Positions 1 to 5,890 of a stretch of 8,503 nucleotides of DNA are shown here, in pieces. The stretch is from Blastocatellia bacterium (GTDB taxonomy: Bacteria; Acidobacteriota; Blastocatellia; Pyrinomonadales; Pyrinomonadaceae): the NCBI GenBank assembly GCA_013695195.1, contig JACDAY010000343.1:1-8503 (forward strand), given 5' to 3'. Both the position numbers and the translations under genes were made by a program. Every line of letters begins with the position of its first letter. Position 1 is the stretch's first letter. The notes beneath the pieces were generated by a model. It did not search any database. It saw nothing but the letters and a program-made list of their open reading frames with translations, and was not told where the DNA came from.

Positions 1-285
1 CGACAGTACCACGGCCAGGAGCAAACGCATGATAATTCTAACGCTGCTTTCGGCCCAATTCTCGGTCTCCGGCGCAGGTCCAGTGTCGGCCGAGCCGCTC
101 ATCATCGATAAAAATGGATTGCCCTCATCAGTTGCTTGCGCAGTGTTTGAGTTTTGAGTATTCGACACCGCCGAGGTGTTTCCGGTTTTGTAAGAACCGT
201 TACGGCTTTGGCTTACAAACAATAGAACCACCAGGGCAGCAGCGAAAAGCACCGCTATCAGGACGGCTAATCTTGCACGTTTCAT
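1..285 (-). CDS. Membrane-anchored protein of unknown function, partial (C-terminal part beyond left edge)
   Basis: An ATG at 283-285 opens a frame that stays open for 95 codons to the window edge. The product starts with two basic residues and a hydrophobic stretch at about residues 6-24, an N-terminal membrane anchor or uncleaved signal. Residues 27-80 form a polar linker rich in Ser, Thr, Asn and Gly. A second hydrophobic segment begins near residue 83 and is cut by the edge. The start overlaps the stop of the upstream exported kinase-like gene as TGATG, which suggests translational coupling and shared function or regulation. The family is not recognised. The short second segment slightly resembles the first helix of small multi-span membrane families, but too little is visible to name one. 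The reading frame is well supported; the function is unknown. Confidence 0.6.
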   Translation of the reverse strand, partial: MKRARLAVLIAVLFAAALVVLLFVSQSRNGSYKTGNTSAVSNTQNSNTAQATDEGNPFLSMMSGSADTGPAPETENWAESSVRIIMRLLLAVVLS

Positions 286-1247
286 CAATTAATTTCTGCG
301 AGATTTGAGCCGGCAGCCCGGTCGAGCTCGACAATCCTGTTTTTTACCGCTCGTGTATACGTGTCGATATCCGTGTTCGAGTAACGCGCCGCCCGGAACG
401 CGTCCCTGATCTGCTGATCGGAAAGCTCCATCAAAAGATCGGCAAGCCAGCGGGCGTTTCTGACGGTAAAACCTTTAAAAACGCCCCGGTTTTTTCCTTT
501 GTATGAAAGTTGGACCTCACCGTTCTTAACCCTTCTTATGAAATTCGATCTGCTGTAATGCTTGGGACTGCCGGTTTTGCGGCCTAGGCGGTAGATGATT
601 GGCAAGTTGTTGTTTCCCAGCCGGCCAAGCGTCGATCCCAAATCGCTGACTATGTACTGGTGCTCGGTTCCATTTCTTCCCTTCACTTCCAAAACCTTAT
701 TTTGCAGGTCGAGCACATCCCAATTGCTGAGGAAAACCATCATCATCGCCAGGCCCTTTAGCTCATTCGTGCCCGAAAACGGATTACTTTTCCATTTCCA
801 TTCATCGAGCCGCTCGATATTATCTGGCCGGGCTTCGAGGCGGACGTTTCTAAACGTGCCCTTTCCGGGAATCGTTATTGTCGGCACAAGATAATTGATC
901 TCAGTTTTGTATCCCAAGCCCCACAATAGGCGAACCGAAGCGGTTTCGGGCTGTGCCTCGCGGCCGAGCTTCGCAACCCAGGTGCGGCCCGCCGCGTCCT
1001 TGATCCGGTATTTCTTGTTGTGGCCGCTCTTTTCCTCTTTTATAAACGTGACTTTTCTTATATCAGGCTGCATAGCAGAGCCGCCGGGCCCAAAAAAGAG
1101 GTCGCGTCGATTGATGTCGACCCGTTCCCACATAACGGGCTTGGCTTGCGAAATCGATCTTGTTTTCTTTTTTTGTGCCTCAATTGCCGAAACGAACGAC
1201 AAAAGAATAGCAATGATAACTAAATATCTCGGTGAAGTTCTTAACAT
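285..1247 (-). CDS. Exported protein with a putative kinase-like (PI3/4-kinase/HipA/FAM20-type) core
   Basis: The 320-residue product has a clear signal peptide: a basic N-terminus, a hydrophobic core at residues 8-22, and a likely cleavage after Ala24 (AIEA/Q). The mature part carries spaced residues reminiscent of an atypical kinase core. These are Lys93 in VAKLG, with acidic residues at 97 and 101, a D-x5-N motif in NWDVLDLQN (Asp177, Asn183), and Asp202 in SDLGSTLG, resembling a metal-binding DxG loop. The helical C-terminus (265-310) resembles the tail of such folds. This is motif reading, not a database match, and the protein could be an inactive pseudokinase. The start is firm: GAGGGG lies seven bases upstream of the ATG, and an in-frame TAG directly precedes it. 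It is 40 bases downstream of ppk and overlaps the next gene by one base, so it probably belongs to the ppk transcription unit. Its substrate is unknown. Confidence 0.7.
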   Translation of the reverse strand: MLRTSPRYLVIIAILLSFVSAIEAQKKKTRSISQAKPVMWERVDINRRDLFFGPGGSAMQPDIRKVTFIKEEKSGHNKKYRIKDAAGRTWVAKLGREAQPETASVRLLWGLGYKTEINYLVPTITIPGKGTFRNVRLEARPDNIERLDEWKWKSNPFSGTNELKGLAMMMVFLSNWDVLDLQNKVLEVKGRNGTEHQYIVSDLGSTLGRLGNNNLPIIYRLGRKTGSPKHYSRSNFIRRVKNGEVQLSYKGKNRGVFKGFTVRNARWLADLLMELSDQQIRDAFRAARYSNTDIDTYTRAVKNRIVELDRAAGSNLAEIN

Positions 1248-1253
1248 CTATTT

Positions 1254-1259
1254 CCCCTC
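1254..1259 (-). promoter_or_regulatory. Ribosome binding site of the exported kinase-like gene
   Basis: GAGGGG on the minus strand lies 6 bases before the ATG at 1247 (1248-1253 between). With the in-frame TAG just before that ATG, it fixes the start. It is the strongest and best-spaced Shine-Dalgarno sequence in the window. Confidence 0.7.
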
Positions 1260-1268
1260 GTTGTAAAG

Positions 1269-1286
1269 TTTTTAAATTTTTAAAAA
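1269..1286. repeat. A/T-only palindrome in the spacer downstream of ppk
   Basis: Two 8-base arms (TTTTTAAA and TTTAAAAA) around a 2-base centre lie immediately after the ppk stop codon. With no GC in the stem it would be a weak hairpin. It could cause pausing or partial termination between ppk and the next gene, or be simple A/T-rich spacer sequence. No function can be assigned. Confidence 0.3.
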
Positions 1287-1287
1287 G

Positions 1288-3450
1288 CTAAACAGCCTGA
1301 TTGAATTCTACTATATTCGAATAAAGTTGAAACGAAAGCTGGCTGTCGACGGCTTCTTCGCCAGCGGCGCGTTCCACGCGTGTATAACAACCATCGGAAC
1401 CTAATTCCCGGGCTTTGACGTTATCGGACAAGTACGTTTTTAGAAATTCATTGCGCAAATAGTCTTTCAATTTTTCATCGCGGATCGGAGCAAGAACCTC
1501 GACGCGGCGGTCGAGATTTCGGGGCATCCAATCGGCGCTTCCGGTATAAATTTCTTCATCGCCGCCATTTTCAAAGAAGTAAAGGCGGCTGTGTTCGAGC
1601 AACGATCCGACGATGCTCCGGACGCGGATATTTTCTGACAAACCCGGAACGCCGGGCCGCAAAGTGCAGATGCCGCGGACGATCAGATCTATTTTTACAC
1701 CGGCCTGCGATGCTTCGTAAAGCGCTTGAACGATTTCAGAGTCGGCAAGGCGGTTCATTTTTGCAATGATCCGCGCCGGACGGTCGTTCTGCGCGTTCTC
1801 AGTCTCGCGCTTGATCAATTTGACCATCGTTTCACGCAGATTGCTCGGAGCGACGACAAGTTTTTTGAAATTTTCACGCTGTGAATAAACGGTCAGATAA
1901 TTAAACAGCTCGGTTGCATCCGCTCCAATTTCATCATCCACCGTCAACAGGCCCAAATCCGTGTAAAAGGCCGACGTTTCAGGGTTGTAATTTCCGGTTG
2001 CGAGATGCACGTAGCGGCGAAGCTCGTCGCCTTCACGCCGTATGATCAGCGTAGTTTTGCAATGTGTTTTCAGCCCGAGCAAACCATAAACGACATGGAC
2101 GCCCGCGCGTTCGAGCCGTTTTGCCCATTCGATATTATTTTCCTCGTCAAAACGGGCTTTTATCTCGATCAAAACTGTAACCTGCTTGCCGCGTTCGCTT
2201 GCCTGAATTAGCAATGGAGCAATCGGAGACTCGGCGCCGATCCGGTACAAACACATTTTGATTGCCAGAACGTTCGGGTCCTCGACTGCTTCTTTTATAA
2301 AATCCGTAACGATCGAGTATGGCATATACGGATGATGCAGCAGCACATCCTGACGTTTTATAACATCAAACGCGGACTCGCTGCCGTTAAAAATGGCCGG
2401 ACGCGTTACTTTTAGCGCTTTGTCCTTGAGATCAGGCCGATTGATCTTGAAAAGAGCCGACATATCGGCAAGATTTATCGGGCCGTCGATTTTATAAATA
2501 TCATCGACCGTGATTTCAAGCGAATTACATAAATACTCGACCATTTCGCCTGGCATTGCACGGGAAACTTCCAGCCGCACGACTTCGCCGAATCTGCGCT
2601 GCTTCAAATTCTCTTCCATCGTCTCGAGCAAATCTTCCGCCTCAGTCTCGCGCAGGTCCATATCGGTGTCGCGCGTGATGCGAAACAAATGGCACGATTG
2701 GGGATCGGCTTCCGGGACCAGCATGCTGACATTCGCCGCAATTATTTCTTCGATCAAAACGAATTTCGTAGATTCTTCGCCGATCGGCACCAGACGCGGC
2801 ACGAAGGGCGGAATCTTTATTCTCACAAAAAAATCATCCCCGATGTTTTCCAATGCCCGGGCCACTCGGGGGTTGAGCTTCGGTTTTACCTTTAACGCGA
2901 CGTTCAAACTGCCGCCCGAGATATATGGGAATGGATGAGTCGGATCGACTGCCTGCGGCGTGAGCAGCGGATAAATTCCGGTTCGAAAATATCCATCGAT
3001 AGTTTCGCGCTCGTTATCGGAAAGTGATTCATACTTCTCGACGACAATACCGTTGCGTGCCAGGCCCGGCAATATTTCAGTTTGCAGGCAGTCCATCTGC
3101 TGCCCGATCATATCCAACAAACGACTTCTCACCTCAGCGAGCAGTTCGGGTCTCGTAAACCCGTCAGGCGAGACGCTCACCTCGCTGCCGAGCTTTTCTT
3201 TCAAACCCGACACACGGATCATAAAAAATTCGTCGAGATTTGAGGAAAAAATCGAGAGGAATTTGAGGCGTTCCAGAAGCGGCTGCGAGCCGTTGAGTCC
3301 TTCCTCCAGCACACGCCGAAAGAACTCGATCAAGCTTAGATCGCGGTTGATAAAAGTCGCTGTCAAGGTTTGCGGCTGATGCGATACTTTCGCAAAATCT
3401 TCAATTGCAATGCGCTCGACAGATTCTATCTGCCTGAAACTTGTAGTCAT
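1288..3450 (-). CDS. ppk1: Polyphosphate kinase 1
   Basis: The enzyme reversibly transfers the terminal phosphate of ATP to a growing inorganic polyphosphate chain, usually as a membrane-associated oligomer. The 720-residue length is normal for PPK1. The order fits the family: N-domain from about residue 33 (FINRDLSLIEF, SSNLDEFF), a head domain to about 330, then two phospholipase-D-like C domains. The two active-site histidines are present as His463 (LKTHCK) and His482 (VHLATGNYN), 19 residues apart as in the E. coli enzyme (His435, His454). Arg403 (LYR), Arg433 (KARFDEENNI) and the third conserved histidine, His620 (EHSRLYFF), are also kept. The ATG is the only plausible start because an in-frame TAA lies 12 bases upstream; there is no obvious Shine-Dalgarno sequence. 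A small change is HCK where many homologues have HAK. It leads the unit containing the exported kinase-like and membrane genes. Confidence 0.97.
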   Translation of the reverse strand: MTTSFRQIESVERIAIEDFAKVSHQPQTLTATFINRDLSLIEFFRRVLEEGLNGSQPLLERLKFLSIFSSNLDEFFMIRVSGLKEKLGSEVSVSPDGFTRPELLAEVRSRLLDMIGQQMDCLQTEILPGLARNGIVVEKYESLSDNERETIDGYFRTGIYPLLTPQAVDPTHPFPYISGGSLNVALKVKPKLNPRVARALENIGDDFFVRIKIPPFVPRLVPIGEESTKFVLIEEIIAANVSMLVPEADPQSCHLFRITRDTDMDLRETEAEDLLETMEENLKQRRFGEVVRLEVSRAMPGEMVEYLCNSLEITVDDIYKIDGPINLADMSALFKINRPDLKDKALKVTRPAIFNGSESAFDVIKRQDVLLHHPYMPYSIVTDFIKEAVEDPNVLAIKMCLYRIGAESPIAPLLIQASERGKQVTVLIEIKARFDEENNIEWAKRLERAGVHVVYGLLGLKTHCKTTLIIRREGDELRRYVHLATGNYNPETSAFYTDLGLLTVDDEIGADATELFNYLTVYSQRENFKKLVVAPSNLRETMVKLIKRETENAQNDRPARIIAKMNRLADSEIVQALYEASQAGVKIDLIVRGICTLRPGVPGLSENIRVRSIVGSLLEHSRLYFFENGGDEEIYTGSADWMPRNLDRRVEVLAPIRDEKLKDYLRNEFLKTYLSDNVKARELGSDGCYTRVERAAGEEAVDSQLSFQLYSNIVEFNQAV

Positions 3451-3660
3451 AATAATTTGTTAGGTCGGGAGAGACCAAAACGTAGTGCTGTGAGACGCAC
3501 GTAAAAAATCCTAATGCAATAGTTGTTCCACAATAAAGCTAAGTTGCCTGCAAATCTGCGGTTAGCGTGTTTCAAAAGGGTATTCGTGAGGAGAAAGGAG
3601 AGCGCGAAAGATTTGAGGCAAATGGTTTGTATTAAATCGGTACGGCGATATACGGCAGGC
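3451..3660. other. Intergenic spacer upstream of ppk, no recognisable gene
   Basis: About 200 bases before the ppk start have no ORF with protein-like composition. Minus-strand frames of about 70 codons cross here, but their translations are rich in Cys, Arg and Leu without motifs, and they run through the repeat patch next to it. If the proposed promoter at 3661-3690 is used, this is the ppk 5' leader. No riboswitch or terminator was recognised. Confidence 0.5.
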
Positions 3661-3690
3661 ACAATAGCTTGTTTTTAGGTTATGGGTCAA
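3661..3690 (-). promoter_or_regulatory. Possible promoter for the ppk unit
   Basis: On the minus strand, TTGACC (3685-3690) and TATTGT (3661-3666) are separated by 18 bases. They match the sigma-70 consensus at five and four of six positions, so this is a moderate candidate. Transcription would start near 3654, giving a leader of roughly 200 nt. The -35 overlaps one arm of a 9-base inverted repeat (3679-3687 with 3742-3750), so the repeat patch may have supplied the promoter or an operator. A consensus match alone is weak evidence. Confidence 0.35.
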
Positions 3691-3782
3691 GTAGAGCCTT
3701 AGATTCTTTTCGTGTTTTTTATGTTCGTTCTGGTCTAAGAAACCCATAACATCACGAAATAACACAAATCAACACGAATAAG
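3679..3782. repeat. Degenerate short-repeat patch with interleaved inverted repeats
   Basis: GTTATGGGT at 3679-3687 recurs inverted at 3742-3750, and TTCGTGTT at 3709-3716 recurs inverted at 3771-3778. From 3753 to 3782 the sequence falls into three decamer-like units beginning CACGAAAT, CACAAATC and CACGAATA. CTTAGA-like words also occur on both strands within the patch. It looks like a decayed intergenic repeat element of short tandem units in both orientations. No ORF or transposase is associated. Edges are approximate. Confidence 0.45.
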
Positions 3783-3853
3783 CCTTTGATGTTATGCAGC
3801 GTTTGTATCTCCAACGAATTCTTCGCCGTATGTTTTTATAGCCTGGCTCGATA

Positions 3854-4909
3854 TTATTCAGCCTTGTTTATCGCGGCTTCACTTACAACTTTCCGTAGTT
3901 CCCGTGCCGATGTTGTCGCCGGTTCTAGTTCCACGTCCTGCACGTTTTGGTAAATCTTCTTGCCAAAAACGCCGTTCCAGGGCGGGATGACTATGGTCGC
4001 GTTGCCGGACGCTTTTGCCTGGCAGGAAAGCCGCATGAACGGCCTTTCACCTTCCGGTTGGTTGTAGCCGAAGACCTTCATCTGCTTTCTTTCGCGTCGG
4101 GAAACTTCGGAAAGCTTCTCCTGCCCCGCTATGACGCCGATCCAGCATGTGCCGCATGACGCCGAAAGACATTCGACAGGGATTACACCTTCCCAACACC
4201 GCGAATCTTTTTCCTGCCAGTTTTGTGACCGATCGAGCGCCGACGCCCCGGCGATCTCCTGATCGCTGGTTATAGCGAACCTGCCGTCGTTTCGTTTTTC
4301 GTCATAGATAATCGAATATTTCTTGTTAACGGTTTTGAGAAATCCGAAGACGCCTTGCGAATCGTCTTTGGAACGCTCGCTTACAATTTTGTCTGGTGAT
4401 TTTGCCATCAAACCTGTCGGCTTCTGAATCCCGTCTGCTGCATTTTTGAAATTTTCGAGGCCTGTTTGATTGAGTGTCATCATCCCGACAGCGGCGATAG
4501 CGATGACTAGCGACACATCTATCTTCAATTTTTCCGCCGACATCGCCGCGAGCTGCCGGATTTCTTCAGCTAAATCGATATCGTCATTCTCGAAAACAAC
4601 TGCTTCCGCCTCGATAGCCGCCTTCACGGTCTTCCAATAGCGGTGCCCATAGAGAAAATGATGAGAAGTATCGATCTGATCCTTCAACTCGTATCTGCCG
4701 AGCATGGCAAAACCCTGCACCGCTTTCTCAAGATCCTCAGCCGACTGCAAATATCGAAAAAGGCTAAGCGGATAAAACCGAAACCATATCTGCACGGCGT
4801 TCCGGTCAACTTCGTGAATCTCCGGAAGAAGCGTATGGATTGCGGAAAGCCAATCGCTTTCTATAAAATTATGTAAATATTGTTCGAATGTTTCGGTAGT
4901 GCTGCTCAT
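3854..4909 (-). CDS. Protein with a C-terminal [2Fe-2S] ferredoxin-type domain
   Basis: The 351-residue product has a C-terminal ferredoxin-like domain at about residues 195-312. Cys247, Cys252 and Cys255 form the plant-type C-x4-C-x2-C motif (ECLSASCGTCW), and a fourth cysteine follows at Cys296 (RLSCQA). This pattern binds a [2Fe-2S] cluster and indicates an electron-transfer role. Residues 1-125 are a largely helical region rich in aromatic residues that I do not recognise. A hydrophobic segment at 132-146 may be a membrane or buried helix, followed by a polar linker. I chose the ATG at 4909. An upstream TTG at 4942 would add 11 residues but falls inside the predicted -10 element, and AGGA lies 14 bases before the chosen ATG. 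The gene diverges from the str operon. Its redox partner and pathway cannot be read from the context. Confidence 0.8.
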   Translation of the reverse strand: MSSTTETFEQYLHNFIESDWLSAIHTLLPEIHEVDRNAVQIWFRFYPLSLFRYLQSAEDLEKAVQGFAMLGRYELKDQIDTSHHFLYGHRYWKTVKAAIEAEAVVFENDDIDLAEEIRQLAAMSAEKLKIDVSLVIAIAAVGMMTLNQTGLENFKNAADGIQKPTGLMAKSPDKIVSERSKDDSQGVFGFLKTVNKKYSIIYDEKRNDGRFAITSDQEIAGASALDRSQNWQEKDSRCWEGVIPVECLSASCGTCWIGVIAGQEKLSEVSRRERKQMKVFGYNQPEGERPFMRLSCQAKASGNATIVIPPWNGVFGKKIYQNVQDVELEPATTSARELRKVVSEAAINKAE

Positions 4910-4941
4910 TATAAAAATTATCGTCCTGAAACAAAAAGGCA

Positions 4942-4970
4942 ATTTTACTAGGAAAATTCGACTTTGGCAA
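4942..4970 (-). promoter_or_regulatory. Promoter of the ferredoxin-domain gene
   Basis: On the minus strand, TTGCCA (4965-4970) and TAAAAT (4942-4947) are 17 bases apart, a good sigma-70-type match. The predicted start near 4935 would leave a short leader of about 25 nt that includes AGGA at 4924-4927. It sits back to back with the str promoter; the two -35 boxes are 8 bases apart. Confidence 0.55.
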
Positions 4971-4978
4971 AAGCAAAC

Positions 4979-5007
4979 TTGACATCATTTTTGCAAATTT
5001 GTAGAAT
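4979..5007 (+). promoter_or_regulatory. Promoter of the str operon (rpsL-rpsG-fusA)
   Basis: A perfect TTGACA (4979-4984) and TAGAAT (5002-5007, five of six) with the optimal 17-base spacer make the best promoter match in the window, as expected for a highly expressed ribosomal operon. Transcription would start around 5013-5015, about 360 nt before the rpsL ATG. A second promoter nearer rpsL is not excluded. Confidence 0.65.
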
Positions 5008-5012
5008 CTAAA

Positions 5013-5306
5013 GTTTCGGACTTTACAGTCTGGTTCGTACAGCAGTTTTATTTTGGAGCTGTGTGATGATTTTTGAAAGTTGAAACAGGAATTGTAGCGT
5101 AAACAGGACGAACCAACGTCTTTCGGCAACATCGGAACATATCTTATATGCCACGCTACAGCAAAGTTTTTTAACTTTCGGTTTTTAAAAGGGATTTTAT
5201 CCAACTAATTTGAGACGCAAGTGATCTTGTGCTAACTGCCGGAAATTTTTCGGCAAGAGTCAGGCAGGACGTTAGTTTTGCCTATTGGAATTTTAAAACG
5301 TGGACA
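5013..5306 (+). other. Long 5' leader of the str operon with several inverted repeats, no gene
   Basis: No coding region is credible here. The start of the presumed transcript has a 6-bp hairpin with a TTAC loop (5017-5022 with 5027-5032, one G-U pair). Two 8-base inverted repeats interleave: TGGTTCGT (5031-5038) with ACGAACCA (5108-5115), and TGTAGCGT (5093-5100) with ACGCTACA (5153-5160). They could form a pseudoknot or alternative folds. A perfect AAAGTT/AACTTT hairpin follows at 5163-5178, and TGCCG/CGGCA at 5237-5255. No known ribosomal-protein leader or riboswitch is recognised. The region may be a structured autoregulatory leader or a chance set of short complementary words. Confidence 0.4.
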
Positions 5307-5359
5307 ACCACCCCGTCAGCCGAAGCGGCTGCCACCCCTCCTCAAACCAGGAGGGGGAG
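5307..5359 (+). repeat. C-rich/G-rich palindromic element in the rpsL leader, containing the SD-like sequence
   Basis: CCACCCC occurs at 5308-5314 and again at 5332-5338. Between them is a 6-bp hairpin, CAGCCG/CGGCTG with an AAG loop (5317-5322, 5326-5331). It is followed by a strong 8-bp hairpin, CCCCTCCT/AGGAGGGG with a CAAACC loop (5335-5342, 5349-5356). The only purine-rich Shine-Dalgarno-like stretch before rpsL (GGAGGGGGAG, 5350-5359) lies in and just beyond the 3' arm, so folding would hide most of it. The layout resembles C-rich palindromic repeats I associate with intergenic regions of Acidobacteriota-type genomes; that link is from memory and untested. Outer edges are approximate. 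Confidence 0.5.
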
Positions 5360-5373
5360 CTTTAAGAAAAGAT

Positions 5374-5754
5374 ATGCCGACGATCAATCAGTTAGTTCGC
5401 AAAGGACGCCAAAGAGTTAAGTATAAAACGGCGAGTCCGGCTTTGCAGGCCAATCCGCAGAAGCGCGGCGTTTGCACGCGTGTTTATACGCAGACGCCTA
5501 AGAAGCCTAATTCCGCGCTTCGCAAGGTGGCGCGTGTCCGGCTGACGAACCAGATCGAAGTTACTACATATATTCCCGGCATCGGGCATAATTTGCAGGA
5601 ACACTCGATAGTGCTGATTCGCGGCGGACGTGTAAAGGATCTGCCGGGTGTGCGTTATCACATCATTCGCGGAACGCTCGATGCTTCGGGTGTTGCCAAT
5701 CGTAACCAGGCACGTTCGAAATATGGTGCCAAGAGGCCGAAGGGAGCGAAGTAA
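5374..5754 (+). CDS. rpsL: 30S ribosomal protein S12
   Basis: S12 sits at the decoding centre of the small ribosomal subunit and takes part in codon-anticodon checking. The 126-residue product starts MPTINQLVRKGR, the usual S12 beginning, and matches the family throughout. TPKKPNSALRK contains Lys43, and GRVKDLPGVRY contains Lys88. These are the lysines whose substitution commonly gives streptomycin resistance, so this is the sensitive type. Asp89, the aspartate methylthiolated in some bacteria, is present. The frame is open upstream to 5278, but that 32-residue extension (Pro/Arg/Lys-rich) is a translation of the leader repeat and is rejected as coding. The SD-like purines are 14 or more bases from the ATG, further than usual. 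It is the first gene of the str operon; S7 follows 136 bases downstream. Confidence 0.97.
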   Translation: MPTINQLVRKGRQRVKYKTASPALQANPQKRGVCTRVYTQTPKKPNSALRKVARVRLTNQIEVTTYIPGIGHNLQEHSIVLIRGGRVKDLPGVRYHIIRGTLDASGVANRNQARSKYGAKRPKGAK

Positions 5755-5760
5755 AGGCTG

Positions 5761-5880
5761 AAGGATAAAGGCGAAAGGATAAAGTAAGAACGTATTGCTT
5801 TTGACTCAGAATAGATAAAACGATTGAAGGCTATGGAATATAAGGGAATTTTTATCCTTTATCCTTTCGCCTTTATCCTT
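5761..5880. repeat. Inverted repeat of heptamer arrays in the rpsL-rpsG spacer
   Basis: The left arm (5761-5784) and right arm (5857-5880) are perfect reverse complements over 24 bases, around a 72-base loop. The left arm reads as heptamers AAGGATA, AAGGCGA, AAGGATA plus AAG; the right arm carries one more heptamer on its inner side. The element starts 6 bases after the rpsL stop and ends 10 bases before the rpsG ATG, so it fills the 136-base spacer. There is no T-tract after the stem, so it does not look like a terminator. In RNA the duplex is long enough to be a candidate RNase III substrate. Confidence 0.85.
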
Positions 5881-5890
5881 TCAAAAAAAT

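Noticed and set aside
895..1266. Plus-strand frame of 123 codons opposite the exported kinase-like gene
   Set aside because: It is the complement of a well-supported gene that has a signal peptide and ribosome binding site. The plus-strand translation has no recognisable features.
2510..2938. Plus-strand frame of 142 codons inside ppk
   Set aside because: It lies wholly antisense to conserved polyphosphate kinase sequence; it is Ser-rich shadow coding.
3447..3765. Two minus-strand frames of about 70 codons upstream of ppk
   Set aside because: They overlap each other, have no motif or good ribosome binding site, and run through degenerate repeats, so they look like chance frames.
4910..4942. 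TTG start at 4942 for the ferredoxin-domain gene
   Set aside because: It is a non-ATG codon lying within the predicted -10 element. The ATG at 4909 gives a more typical start.
4869..5204. Minus-strand frame of 111 codons across the divergent promoter region
   Set aside because: It overlaps the start of the ferredoxin-domain gene and both promoters, and its translation shows no protein-like pattern.
5278..5373. N-terminal 32-residue extension of S12 from an upstream ATG at 5278
   Set aside because: S12 proteins begin MPTINQL. The extension is low-complexity Pro/Arg/Lys sequence translated from the C-rich/G-rich leader repeat, so the start at 5374 is used.
5761..5880. Tandem heptamers as a CRISPR array
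   Set aside because: The units are 7 bases and contiguous, with no regular unique spacers or cas genes. The structure is an inverted repeat.
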